A stretch of 64,000 nucleotides of DNA from Ancylobacter dichloromethanicus (GCF_018390645.1 NZ_JAHBGC010000038.1:409688-473687); one strand, 5' to 3'; counted from the first letter of the stretch, positions 47,132 through 54,580 are shown. The notes: generated by a model not told the origin, from the sequence alone. Program-made: numbers and translations.

Positions 47132-48025
47132 ATGTCGACGCCCCGCGCGCCGCTGTGCTTATCGTCGGTGGCTGTGCCGCTGCTTGCCGGCCTCGGTGCC
47201 CTCGCCAGCCTGCCGGCGCAGGCGGAAGTGTTCTTTCGCCCCTATGGAGGGGTGTATGTCGAGCGCTTCTACGAGCCGCCCCCGCCCCCGGTCTATTACC
47301 CGCCGCCGCCCGCCTATGGCGCGCCGCCGCGTTTCCCCTATGCCGATATCGGCCCGATGCTGCGCTCCATGGGCATGAGCGGCATCGGCCGCGCGCGGGT
47401 CGATGGCCCCACCTATCTGGTCGACGCCACGGCGCGCTCGGGCACGCGCATGCGCGTGCGAATCGATGCCTATACCGGGCAGGTGATCGCCATGCACCCG
47501 ATCGGCGGCGCGCCGGCCGGTCCGCCGTCCGCCGGTCAGGCGTCGCGCGTGCCGGCGATGCGCCAGGCGTCTCCCGTCGTGCCGCCGCTGCCGCCGGCGC
47601 GTCCGCCGGAACTGGCGGCCGTCCCGGCTCCCGCGCCGTCGGTGCAGGCCCCGCCCGCCGACGCGCCGCCTGCGAACGCTCCCGCTCCGGGCACCGCCGC
47701 GTCCCCGGCCGCGTCATCCGACGCCGCGACGGCGACGCCGGCCACGCCGGGCGCGGTGCGGGTCATTCCCGGCACGGCCGTCCCGCCCAGCGCCGCACCC
47801 CGGACCGACGCCGCCGGCCGCGAATCCGGCAGCGGGGGCGCGGCAAAGGCCACAGCTCCCGAGGCCGCCGCCGCCGAAACCTCCCCAGCCGAGGCGCCGC
47901 CCCAGAGCAGCGGCACCGGCACGGGAACCGGCACCGGCAGCGACACGCCCGCCGGCACCGCCTCGGTCTTTGCCCGTGGCACGTCGACCCGGCCGGCGCC
48001 CGCGGAAAACCCCGGCGACGAGTAG
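47132..48025 (+). CDS. Secreted Pro/Ala-rich protein with a PepSY-like segment
   Basis: The 297-residue product has a signal peptide (cleavage after PAQA), a Pro/Tyr-rich stretch (YEPPPPPVYYPPPPAYGAPP), and one ordered segment (MLRSMGMSGIGRARVDGPTYLVDATARSGTRMRVRIDAYTGQVIAM) resembling a PepSY-like repeat. The remaining two thirds are low-complexity Ala/Pro/Thr, including GTGTGTGTGS. It probably spans or decorates the envelope; function is unknown. The ATG at 47132 is favoured by CGGAG 7 bases upstream over the ATG at 47126. A shorter protein of the same design is at 48984-49364. Confidence 0.7.
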   Translation: MSTPRAPLCLSSVAVPLLAGLGALASLPAQAEVFFRPYGGVYVERFYEPPPPPVYYPPPPAYGAPPRFPYADIGPMLRSMGMSGIGRARVDGPTYLVDATARSGTRMRVRIDAYTGQVIAMHPIGGAPAGPPSAGQASRVPAMRQASPVVPPLPPARPPELAAVPAPAPSVQAPPADAPPANAPAPGTAASPAASSDAATATPATPGAVRVIPGTAVPPSAAPRTDAAGRESGSGGAAKATAPEAAAAETSPAEAPPQSSGTGTGTGTGSDTPAGTASVFARGTSTRPAPAENPGDE

Positions 48026-48058
48026 TCGCCGGCGCGGCGGTTTGCCCCACACAGAAAC

Positions 48059-48087
48059 AGCGCCCCCGGTGGTCCGCCGGGGGCGCT
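48059..48087 (+). terminator. Terminator after the Pro/Ala-rich protein gene
   Basis: Perfect 11-bp stem AGCGCCCCCGG/CCGGGGGCGCT with a 7-base loop and a CTTGTT tail. Confidence 0.75.
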
Positions 48088-48200
48088 CTTGTTCAGGCCA
48101 GGCCGGAAGAGGAGGGGGAGAGCCTCTCCCGGCACGACCCGGTCACCGGCCAGTGGCCGTCCGCCGGTCAGTCGCGGGGACGGTCATGGCCCCGCGATGC

Positions 48201-48245
48201 GCCGCCGGACGTCACGCGGCCAGAGGTCGCGCGGCCGGACGTCAC
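48201..48245. repeat. Three 15-bp tandem units overlapping the hsp20 stop
   Basis: Units GCCGCCGGACGTCAC, GCGGCCAGAGGTCGC and GCGGCCGGACGTCAC follow each other. The last one contains the hsp20 stop codon on the minus strand (48242-48244). Confidence 0.6.
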
Positions 48246-48721
48246 GCCGCCTTGGCCTCGCCGGTCTTCGCCTCGATCGAGCGCGGCGCCGAGGTGCCGG
48301 CCGCGATCGGGATGGTGCGGGGCTTCATCGCCTCGGGGATTTCGCGCACGAGGTCGACATGAAGCAGGCCATTTGCCAGGCTGGCGCCGCGTACCTCGAC
48401 ATGGTCGGCGAGCTGGAACCGGCGCTCGAAGGCGCGGGCCGCGATGCCCTGATAGAGCACCTCGCCGCTCGTGCCTGATGTCTCGGCCTTGCGGTCGCCG
48501 CGGATGGAAAGGCCGTTCTCCTTGACCTCGATCGACAGATCATTCTCGGTGAAGCCGGCCACCGCGACAGTGATGCGATAGGCGTTCTCACCCGTCCGCT
48601 CGATATTGTAGGGCGGATAGGTGGCGCTGGTGTCGACGCTGTTGACCTGGTCGAGCAGCGAGAAGAGACGGTCGAAGCCGACAGTCGAACGGTGCAGGGG
48701 GGTGAGATCAAACGTACGCAT
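48242..48721 (-). CDS. Small heat-shock protein, Hsp20/IbpA class A
   Basis: Small heat-shock proteins hold unfolding proteins for refolding by DnaK and ClpB. The 159-residue product starts MRTFDLTPLHRSTVGFDRLFSLLDQ, as rhizobial class A members do. The alpha-crystallin domain follows (YPPYNIERTGENAYRITVAVAGFTENDLSIEVKENGLSIRGDR, then YQGIAARAFERRFQLADHVEVRGASLANGLLHVDLVREIPE), and the tail has the R-T-I-P-I anchor for oligomer assembly. It is preceded by an RpoH-type promoter and a ROSE-like RNA thermometer, so it should be controlled by heat at both transcription and translation. Confidence 0.95.
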   Translation of the reverse strand: MRTFDLTPLHRSTVGFDRLFSLLDQVNSVDTSATYPPYNIERTGENAYRITVAVAGFTENDLSIEVKENGLSIRGDRKAETSGTSGEVLYQGIAARAFERRFQLADHVEVRGASLANGLLHVDLVREIPEAMKPRTIPIAAGTSAPRSIEAKTGEAKAA

Positions 48722-48812
48722 GGCATATCCTCACATTAAGCGACATGCAGATGGCTGGGTCCTCTCGACTGAGCCGGACCCGGTTCACGTACCGCCTTCC
48801 GGCCGGTACAAC
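48722..48812 (-). ncRNA. ROSE-like RNA thermometer in the hsp20 5' leader
   Basis: The leader of about 90 nt can fold into three hairpins. One has GTACCG/CGGTAC arms, one GGGTCC/GGACCC arms. The third lies next to the start codon (48723-48748, minus strand). In it, UCGCU pairs with the Shine-Dalgarno AGGA so that the G stays bulged, and the stem continues as GCAUGU against AUAUGC. This is the hallmark of ROSE elements (UYGCU opposite AGGA), which hide the ribosome site at normal temperature and melt on heating. AGGA is 6 bases from the ATG. Confidence 0.85.
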
Positions 48813-48816
48813 GTCG

Positions 48817-48844
48817 AGATAGGAAGGCGTTTGCCCGCCGCAAG
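48817..48844 (-). promoter_or_regulatory. RpoH (sigma-32)-type promoter of hsp20
   Basis: On the minus strand CTTG (48844-48841), 17 bases, CCTATCT (48823-48817). This fits the alphaproteobacterial heat-shock consensus CTTG-N17/18-CYTATNT. It puts the transcript start near 48810, giving the leader length expected for a ROSE element. Confidence 0.82.
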
Positions 48845-48983
48845 AGGCGGGAGCGGGAATTGGCGAGGGCCCGCCGGGAGTGGGATGAACGGCAGATGAA
48901 CGACCGGCTCGGGCCGCGTTCAGTGCCCGGTTCCTAGGGGTAGGGGAGTTCGATACTCGCCGGATTCGAAGGACGTGTGCGTG

Positions 48984-49364
48984 ATGGCGCGGGCATCGAC
49001 AGTGCTGATCGTCGCGATGGGATTGCTTCTCGGCCCGCTCGTTCCGGACCTGCCGGGCGGGACGGCGGCGCACGCCCAGAATTACCGTCCGCCGCCCGGC
49101 CCGTACGCGCCCGGCCCCGGCCCCTATGCTCCCTATGACGCGGCGCCGCGCGGGCGGGCAGGCGGGCCGGTCGACGCCGACGCGGCGGTGCGCATGCTGG
49201 CCGGGCGCGGCTTCTCCAAGATTTCGGTGATCCGCCGGCGCGGCGCGACCATCCTGCTGGAGGCCAACGGCCCGCGCGGGGAGCGGGTGCAGGTGGTGGT
49301 GGACGGCGCTTCGGGCGCCATCAGTGGCATGAAGGTGATCGGCTACGGCGACAAACGGTACTGA
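48984..49364 (+). CDS. Small secreted protein with PepSY-like domain
   Basis: The 126-residue product has a signal peptide (VLIVAMGLLLGPLVPDLPGGTAAHAQ), a Pro/Tyr-rich linker (YRPPPGPYAPGPGPYAPY) and a C-terminal segment (DADAAVRMLAGRGFSKISVIRRRGATILLEANGPRGERVQVVVDGASGAISGMKVIG) like a PepSY repeat. The layout repeats that of the protein at 47132-48025, so the two may be distant paralogues on either side of hsp20. Start is ATG 48984, with GAAGGAC about 10 bases upstream; a GTG at 48975 is too close to it. Function is unknown. Confidence 0.72.
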   Translation: MARASTVLIVAMGLLLGPLVPDLPGGTAAHAQNYRPPPGPYAPGPGPYAPYDAAPRGRAGGPVDADAAVRMLAGRGFSKISVIRRRGATILLEANGPRGERVQVVVDGASGAISGMKVIGYGDKRY

Positions 49365-49460
49365 AGCCGATCGCCGCTGGCGGCGCTCCGCCCTGTTTGC
49401 GCCTTTGTCGTCAGGCAGGGCTCGGCTATAAGCCGCGGATTGCAACGAGCCCCATCAGAC

Positions 49461-50420
49461 ATGTCGTCCCAGATCACCCTCTACAGTACCAAGGACAATC
49501 CCGTGCCGGAAGGCGCCGTGTCCGGCGCCGTGACGGCGACCGATGGGGTGTGGGTGCGCTTTGCGCGCTGGCGGCCGGAGCGGGGCGGGTGCAACGGCAC
49601 GGTCTGCGTCTTTCCCGGGCGGACCGAGAAGATCGAGAAATATTTCGAGACGGTGCGCGACCTGCTGGAGCGCGGCTTCGCGGTCGCGGTGCTGGATTGG
49701 CGCGGGCAGGGCGGCTCGCAGCGCCTGCTTTCCAACCCGATGAAGGGGCATATTCGCGACTTCGCCGATTATCAGCTCGACCTCGACGCCTTCCTGCGCG
49801 AGGCGATTCTGCCGGACATGCCCGGCCCCTATTTCGCGCTCGCCCATTCCATGGGCGCCTCCATCCTGCTCGACCATGCGCGCCGCGGCGGCCATGCCTT
49901 CGAGCGCATGTTCCTCGTCGCGCCGATGCTCGACCTCTCGCTGGTCAAGCACGACATCGCCGCGCGGCGGCTGGCGCGGACGCTCGCGCGCATCGGCCTG
50001 GGGCGGGCCTATGTGCCGACCCGGCGCGTGCGGCCGCTGAACGAGGTGCATTTCGACGGCAACCGGCTGACCTCCGACGCCACGCGCTTCGCCCGCAATC
50101 TCACCATCACCATGGAGCACCCGCAGCTCGAAGTGGGGCCCCCCACCATCGGCTGGGTCAGGGCGGCGTTCGACCTGATGGAGACGCTGGCCGAGCCGGC
50201 GACGGCGCGGGCGATCCGCCAGCCGCTGCTGATGGTCGCCGCGGGGGCGGACAAGATCGTCTCCACCCCCAGCATCGAGCATTTCGGCATGCGGCTGCTT
50301 GCCGGCGCGCATATCGTCATTCCCGGCGCGCGGCACGAATTGCTGCAGGAACGCGACGTGTTTCGCGAGCCGCTGCTGGCGGCCTTCGACGCCTTCATTC
50401 CCGGCAGCATGGCGGCCTGA
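49461..50420 (+). CDS. Alpha/beta hydrolase, lysophospholipase-like (PldB type)
   Basis: The 319-residue product has an alpha/beta-hydrolase core: GTVCVFPGRTEKIEKYFETVRDLLERGFAVAVLDWRGQGGS (residues about 45-85), nucleophile elbow LAHSMGAS (Ser about 130), an Asp in AGADKIVS and the late His in PGARHELLQERD. The Ser-Asp-His triad is complete. Relatives act on monoacylglycerols or lysophospholipids. No signal peptide is seen. The ATG at 49461 is chosen; a frame extension to 49440 has no support. It is convergent with the HisN-type phosphatase gene. Confidence 0.88.
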   Translation: MSSQITLYSTKDNPVPEGAVSGAVTATDGVWVRFARWRPERGGCNGTVCVFPGRTEKIEKYFETVRDLLERGFAVAVLDWRGQGGSQRLLSNPMKGHIRDFADYQLDLDAFLREAILPDMPGPYFALAHSMGASILLDHARRGGHAFERMFLVAPMLDLSLVKHDIAARRLARTLARIGLGRAYVPTRRVRPLNEVHFDGNRLTSDATRFARNLTITMEHPQLEVGPPTIGWVRAAFDLMETLAEPATARAIRQPLLMVAAGADKIVSTPSIEHFGMRLLAGAHIVIPGARHELLQERDVFREPLLAAFDAFIPGSMAA

Positions 50421-50511
50421 TCGGGATTCGCGGCCCGTTCCATGTCCGGGACGCGATGCCCGGGACGCGCTGCACGGTCAGCCGGGGCTGGGCGCCGGCC
50501 GGCATAGGGTC

Positions 50512-51297
50512 CTAGCCGCCATTGAGCACCCTCAGCGCCTCGTCATGCACCCGGCGGTCGCCGGAGGCGACGACGCGGCCGCCGGAGAGGTCCGGGCCGC
50601 CTTCCCAATTGGTGACGATGCCGCCCGCGCCGGCGACGATCGGGCTGAGCGGCAGGATGTCGAAATCGTTGAGATCGGTCTCGATGACGAGGTCGACATG
50701 GCCGGCGGCGAGCATGCAATAGGCGTAGCAGTCGCCGCCATAGCGGGGCAGGCGCACCCGCTTTTCCACCTCGGTGTAGAGCGCGCGGTCGGCCTCGCCC
50801 ATCAGCAGCGGGCTGGTGGTCATCATCGCCGCTTCGCCCAGGCTGGCGCAGCGGCGGACGGTGAGCCGCCGGTCGCCGGCCGGGCCGCGATAGCGCGCCT
50901 GCGCCCCGTCACCGAAGAAGCGCTCGCGGATGAAGGGCTGGTTCATCATGCCGTAGACCGGCTCGCCCTGCCGGCACAGGCCGATCAGGGTTCCCCAGGC
51001 CGGCATGCCGCTGATGAAGGATTTGGTGCCGTCTATCGGGTCCAGCACCCACACATAGTCCGCGTCGATGCCCTCGTCGGGAAACTCCTCGCCGCGCACG
51101 CCATGGCTGGGAAAGGTGCGGCGGATCAGGGTGCGCATCGCCTGCTCGGCGGCGCGGTCGGCGGCGGTGACCGGGTCGAACACCGCGCCGCGGCTCTTGT
51201 CTTCCACGCCGAGGGCGGTCCGGAAAAAGGGGAGGATGGCCTGGCCCGAGACGGCGGCGAGCTCATGCACGAAGTTCTCGAAGTCCACTGCACCCAT
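50512..51297 (-). CDS. hisN: Inositol monophosphatase family, histidinol-phosphatase (HisN) type
   Basis: The 261-residue product shows the IMPase fold metal sites: GEEFPDEG (Glu about residues 70-71), WVLDPIDGTKSFISG (about 83-97) and the C-terminal TDLNDFDILPLSPIVAGAGG. GGDCYAY is typical of the HisN subgroup, which dephosphorylates histidinol phosphate in histidine synthesis. Inositol phosphatase activity is an alternative. The start is ATG 51297 (MGAVDFENFVHEL); longer frames add Pro-rich sequence. In several rhizobia this gene lies near the formylglutamate amidohydrolase gene and cpdR, as here. Confidence 0.88.
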   Translation of the reverse strand: MGAVDFENFVHELAAVSGQAILPFFRTALGVEDKSRGAVFDPVTAADRAAEQAMRTLIRRTFPSHGVRGEEFPDEGIDADYVWVLDPIDGTKSFISGMPAWGTLIGLCRQGEPVYGMMNQPFIRERFFGDGAQARYRGPAGDRRLTVRRCASLGEAAMMTTSPLLMGEADRALYTEVEKRVRLPRYGGDCYAYCMLAAGHVDLVIETDLNDFDILPLSPIVAGAGGIVTNWEGGPDLSGGRVVASGDRRVHDEALRVLNGG

Positions 51298-51559
51298 CGG
51301 CCACATCCCTGTCGGCTGCCAGATGCCGGCGCGCGGCGCCGGCAGATGCTCACGCATATCGGGAGCCGGCGGGCACGGCAATCGCCGCCCGGTGGCGGCA
51401 GAAGTCAGAAGGGTGGCCGAGACCCGCGCGAGGCGAGAGGCGCGGGCCGGAAATGCCCCGCGTCAAACGCATGGCTGCCATTCCGGCACGGTCAAGAAAT
51501 GGGCAATTCAGCCGTTGCGCCGGCGAGGGCAACCTGCCATATTATTGCAGCGCGGTAGA
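51298..51559. promoter_or_regulatory. Promoter region of the first small-RNA copy
   Basis: No gene is seen. TATTAT (51540-51545) is a strong -10, with TTGCGC (51515-51520) upstream at a 19-base spacing, longer than ideal. The -10 ends 16 bases before the shared GATTGGCGTC block. Confidence 0.5.
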
Positions 51560-51648
51560 GCGATTGGCGTCGTTCCACCGCCGCCCTCCTTGGGCGTTTC
51601 CTCCCTAGACTTGGGCCGCTCCGGTAACGAGAGCGGCCCCTTTCTTTT
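51560..51648 (+). ncRNA. Putative anti-Shine-Dalgarno small RNA, copy 1
   Basis: It opens with GATTGGCGTC (51562-51571). The hairpin CGCCC/GGGCG (51582-51596) presents TCCTT in its loop. A single-stranded linker with CCTCCC follows, then a 9-bp terminator stem GGGCCGCTC/GAGCGGCCC (51613-51621, 51631-51639) and a CTTTCTTTT tail. Bases 51583-51620 (38 nt) are identical in all three copies. Both pyrimidine motifs can pair with ribosome-binding sites. The transcript probably starts near 51552. Confidence 0.75.
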
Positions 51649-51911
51649 CAGCAACAATCTGACGTTAAAAGGAAATTCGCTCGTTGAGCGAATCGGGCTG
51701 CGGCCGCGTGCCCGGGTCTTCCGGCGGTTTCCAGCCGCCGGAGCGCCGGTCCGCGCCGGCGGCGGCGTGGCCGGGCCGGTGCGCGGGCAGGGCGCGTCGG
51801 ATGCGCGATTGTCATCATTCGCGCGCCTGCGACCAAATGACGGTTTCGTTTGGTTCGTTTGGCGATTGTCACCAGCGTGTCGCGGGGCTATGGATATTGC
51901 GTTGCGGCGGC
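51649..51911. promoter_or_regulatory. Spacer with the promoter of the second small-RNA copy
   Basis: No gene is seen. TTGTCA (51866-51871), 17 bases, TATGGA (51889-51894) forms a good promoter for copy 2. A perfect 8-bp hairpin ATTCGCTC/GAGCGAAT (51675-51693) of unknown role lies 27 bases after copy 1. Confidence 0.55.
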
Positions 51912-52001
51912 GTGATTGGCGTCACGCTGCCGCCGCCCTCCTTGGGCGTTTCCTCCCTAGACTTGGGCCGCTCCCGGCAACGCGAGCGGCCTCTTTCTTT
52001 T
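51912..52001 (+). ncRNA. Putative anti-Shine-Dalgarno small RNA, copy 2
   Basis: Same design as copy 1: GATTGGCGTC (51914-51923), hairpin CGCCC-TCCTT-GGGCG (51934-51948), linker with CCTCCC, terminator stem GGCCGCTC/GAGCGGCC (51966-51973, 51984-51991) and tail TCTTTCTTTT. The sequence between the two blocks differs from copy 1 (GTTCCACC versus ACGCTGCC), while the 38-nt core (51935-51972) is unchanged. It is the copy with the best promoter. Confidence 0.75.
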
Positions 52002-52680
52002 CCGGCGCCGCTTCTGGTCGCTTCCGGCCCGCCCCCGTCGCCGCGCCCCCTGTCCCGTGCTCCCCGGCCCCGTGCCCCTGCCGGACCTCGCTCTTCCGCC
52101 CATAGATGCCGCCCGCACCGGCGGTCCCCGTGCCGGGCCAGGCAGAGCCTCGCCTCTGGCCGGGGCGTCCGGTTGCGCGGGGAGGGGCTGGGCAACGAAG
52201 CGCCGCGAGGTGCCGCGCGGCGTCTTCGCCCGGCCTCCGGCGGCGGTCGGCTTGCGGGGGGGGGGCGCCGAGTCCGACGAGCGTCACGCCGGCGAGGTGG
52301 CGGCGTCGGGCTGGCGGCGTCGGCATGGCAGCGGCTGACGGGCGGCGGCTGGCGCCGAGGGCGCGCGTGAAGCGGCGTGCGTGAAGCGGCGCGAGCGAAA
52401 CGGTGGCTGCGCCCGAAGGGCCTCGGCGCACGCGTCAACGGATCGGCGCGCGCCAGACGGAGCGCGATTCCCAAACGGAAACGGGCGTTGACGTGCCGCG
52501 ACCCCCCGGTCGACCCGTCAACGCCCGTCAGGGCGGCTAGCGCGCCCAAAAAAGGTGCATCGGTACCTGAAAATGCGGTATTAATGCCACAGTCGAAGCT
52601 AGATGTATTTGGTATGCCAGAATGTGCTAGTGCCTGCCTTGATTATTCCGCAATGCACCTACATCTTCCGATCGTACGCA
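52002..52680. other. Gene-poor GC-rich spacer between small-RNA copies 2 and 3
   Basis: No ORF here has believable protein character. It contains a run of ten G (52256-52265) and a perfect 13-bp inverted repeat, ACGGGCGTTGACG / CGTCAACGCCCGT (52481-52493, 52516-52528). On the minus strand that repeat is followed by TTTCCGTTT, so it may be a minus-strand terminator. AT content rises from about 52550, and CTTGAT (52638-52643) with TACATC (52660-52665) is a candidate promoter for copy 3. Confidence 0.45.
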
Positions 52681-52770
52681 GCGATTGGCGTCGCTTCGTA
52701 CAGCCCTCCTTGGGCGTTTCCTCCCTAGACTTGGGCCGCTTGCGCATTGCGTGAGCGGCCTCTTTCTTTT
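52681..52770 (+). ncRNA. Putative anti-Shine-Dalgarno small RNA, copy 3
   Basis: It begins with GATTGGCGTC (52683-52692). The 38-nt core (52703-52740) matches the other copies exactly. The first stem is shorter (GCCC/GGGC). The terminator stem GGCCGCT/AGCGGCC (52734-52740, 52754-52760) has a different loop and ends in TCTTTCTTTT. Conservation of stems, motifs and tail with free variation in loops and spacers argues that a folded RNA is the selected product. Confidence 0.75.
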
Positions 52771-53047
52771 GCGCCGGACGAATCCGCCTGCTGTGGCTTT
52801 GCCATCTTGCCGGTCGGTCCGTTGTGGCCTGGGCGCTCTCGAAAGAGCCTCCCGACCACCGGAGCTGACATTTCCCCCCGCCTTTAAACGGCTTCGACCG
52901 ATCCATCGGTAATGGAACATCAGCCCGGAACCGAGCGTGCAGAATTGGTATAGCTCGCATGTTTAAAATGCAAGGCTCTTCTGCGGTTTTTTACATCACC
53001 CCATCAAAAAAGGGCGTGCACCCCGATAAGCTGTTGTCAACGAACGC
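52771..53047. other. Spacer with a structured element ending in a T run
   Basis: No gene is seen. At 52939-52992, GCAGAA pairs with TTCTGC around inner AGC/GCT and GCAT-GTTTAAA-ATGC stems, followed by GGTTTTTT. This could be an intrinsic terminator or the 3' end of a further small RNA. Parts resemble a tRNA-Leu D-arm and anticodon loop, but no complete tRNA can be drawn. A TTGACA on the minus strand (about 53034-53039) has no -10. Confidence 0.35.
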
Positions 53048-53926
53048 TTATTCGGCGGCGGCCCGCAGCGGCGCCAGCTCCAGATGGGCGATGGCCGAGA
53101 GCGCCCGCGCCATGTCGAGCAGGTCGTTGCGCACGATTTCGAAATTTTCCGAGGGCTGGTAGGTCGCCTCGCGCATATAGAGCGCGCGGTTGATCTCGAT
53201 CTGCACCGTGTGCATGCCGGAGGCGGGGTTGCCGTAGTGCTCGGTGATGAAACCGCCGGCATAGGGCTTGTTGCGCGTCACCGTATAGCCGCGCCGGCGC
53301 AGTTCGCTTTCGATGATGTCGGGTATGATCGGCGCACAGCTCGTGCCGTAGCGGTCGCCTAGCACGATGTCGATGCGCGCGTCCCGCTGGCAGCCGGACG
53401 GCATGGAGTGGCAGTCGACGAGCACCGCGACGCCGAAGCTGCGCTGCATCTGCACCATCAGCTGGCGCAGCGAGCGATGATACGGCTTGTAGAGCGATTC
53501 GATGCGGGCGATCGCCTCGTCGACCGGGATGCGGCGTCCATAAATCTCCTGCGCCTCGCCGACGATGCGGGCGATGGTGCCGAGCCCGCCGGCCACCCGC
53601 ATCGAGCGCGTATTGGCATAGGCCGGCAGCCGGCCCTCGAACATGCGCGGGTCGAGTTCGTAGGGCTCGCGGTTGACGTCGAGATAGCAGCGCGGAAAGT
53701 GCGCGCGCATGAAGCCCATGCCCAGCGTGGTCACGCCGCGGAACAGGTCGTCGACGAAACTGTCCTCCGAGCGGCGCAGCACCGGCAGTTCGAGCCGTGA
53801 CTGGCTGACGAAGTCGCGCGGGTAGACGATGCCGCTATGGGGCGAATTGAAGAGGAACGGGGCGCAGGGCGAGGCCGGCTGCACGATCTCGAATGCCGGG
53901 TCGATCAGGTCCGCGATGACGGCCAT
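53048..53926 (-). CDS. N-formylglutamate amidohydrolase family protein
   Basis: The family (PF05013, HutG type) hydrolyses N-formylglutamate in one histidine degradation route. The 292-residue product has FLFNSPHSGIVYP (about residues 24-36), LPVLRRSEDSFVDDLF, VDVNREPYELDP-like YLDVNREPYELDPRMF, VLVDCHSMPSG (about 169-179) and IEINRALYMRE. These Asp/His/Glu residues form the zinc site. No hut genes are near; in Rhizobiales this gene usually sits next to cpdR, as here, so its role may be different. Start is ATG 53926. Confidence 0.9.
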   Translation of the reverse strand: MAVIADLIDPAFEIVQPASPCAPFLFNSPHSGIVYPRDFVSQSRLELPVLRRSEDSFVDDLFRGVTTLGMGFMRAHFPRCYLDVNREPYELDPRMFEGRLPAYANTRSMRVAGGLGTIARIVGEAQEIYGRRIPVDEAIARIESLYKPYHRSLRQLMVQMQRSFGVAVLVDCHSMPSGCQRDARIDIVLGDRYGTSCAPIIPDIIESELRRRGYTVTRNKPYAGGFITEHYGNPASGMHTVQIEINRALYMREATYQPSENFEIVRNDLLDMARALSAIAHLELAPLRAAAE

Positions 53927-54220
53927 TATTCCTCAATCCGTTCTCCGCCGGCCGGGTCCCGCATGTCGGCCGCCGCGCCGTGCAGGTCTGTGTCTAACAT
54001 GACACCTCACGGCGCGAAATGCGGCTGCGCCGGCGCGCCGGTGAATTTGGCTACACGTCAGCGCGAGGCGCGCCGGCCGCGGGCGGGCTGAATCCGCCGG
54101 CGTTCACGATGTGCTAAGAGGCGCGGGAGTACCCAAGGGGGGACGTGCACGTGGCGGCTGTGCGCGCATCGGCTCGCCCGGCGCACATGCCGTCGCCTCA
54201 AGACAATCAGGATGCCCGGG

Positions 54221-54580
54221 ATGCTCAAGATCCTGCTCGCCGAAGACGACAACGACATGCGCCGCTTTCTGGTCAAGGCGCTCCAGAATGCCGGCTACGA
54301 GGTCGTGGATTTCGACAATGGCCGTTCGGCCTATGACCGGCTGCGCGAGGAGCCGTTCGAACTGCTGCTCACCGACATCGTCATGCCGGAGATGGACGGA
54401 ATCGAACTGGCCCGCCGCGCCACCGATCTCGATCCGGACATCAAGGTGATGTTCATCACCGGATTCGCCGCCGTGGCGCTGAATGCCGGCAGCCAGGCGC
54501 CCAAGGACGCCAAGGTGCTCTCCAAGCCGTTCCACCTGCGCGATCTCGTCAACGAGGTCGGCAAGATGCTGGCGGCGTAA
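54221..54580 (+). CDS. cpdR: CpdR-type single-domain response regulator
   Basis: CpdR is phosphorylated by the CckA-ChpT relay. Unphosphorylated CpdR primes ClpXP to degrade cell-cycle proteins including CtrA and PdeA. The 119-residue receiver-only product has the acidic pair in LLAEDDNDM, the phospho-acceptor Asp in LLTDIVMPEMDG (about residue 51), the Thr in MFITGFAA and Lys in VLSKPFHLRDLV. The ATG at 54221 is chosen because AGGA (54209-54212) sits 8 bases upstream; the in-frame ATG at 54212 overlaps it. It is divergent from the formylglutamate amidohydrolase gene. Confidence 0.92.
   Translation: MLKILLAEDDNDMRRFLVKALQNAGYEVVDFDNGRSAYDRLREEPFELLLTDIVMPEMDGIELARRATDLDPDIKVMFITGFAAVALNAGSQAPKDAKVLSKPFHLRDLVNEVGKMLAA

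Noticed and set aside
51684..52549. Several ORFs of 90-230 codons in the small-RNA region
   Set aside because: They cross terminators and small-RNA cores, are Arg/Ala/Pro-rich in all frames and have no ribosome-binding support.
51560..52770. CRISPR array or mobile-element repeats
   Set aside because: Only three copies, unevenly spaced (263 and 679 bases between blocks), each ending in a terminator; no cas genes, no target-site duplications, no transposase.
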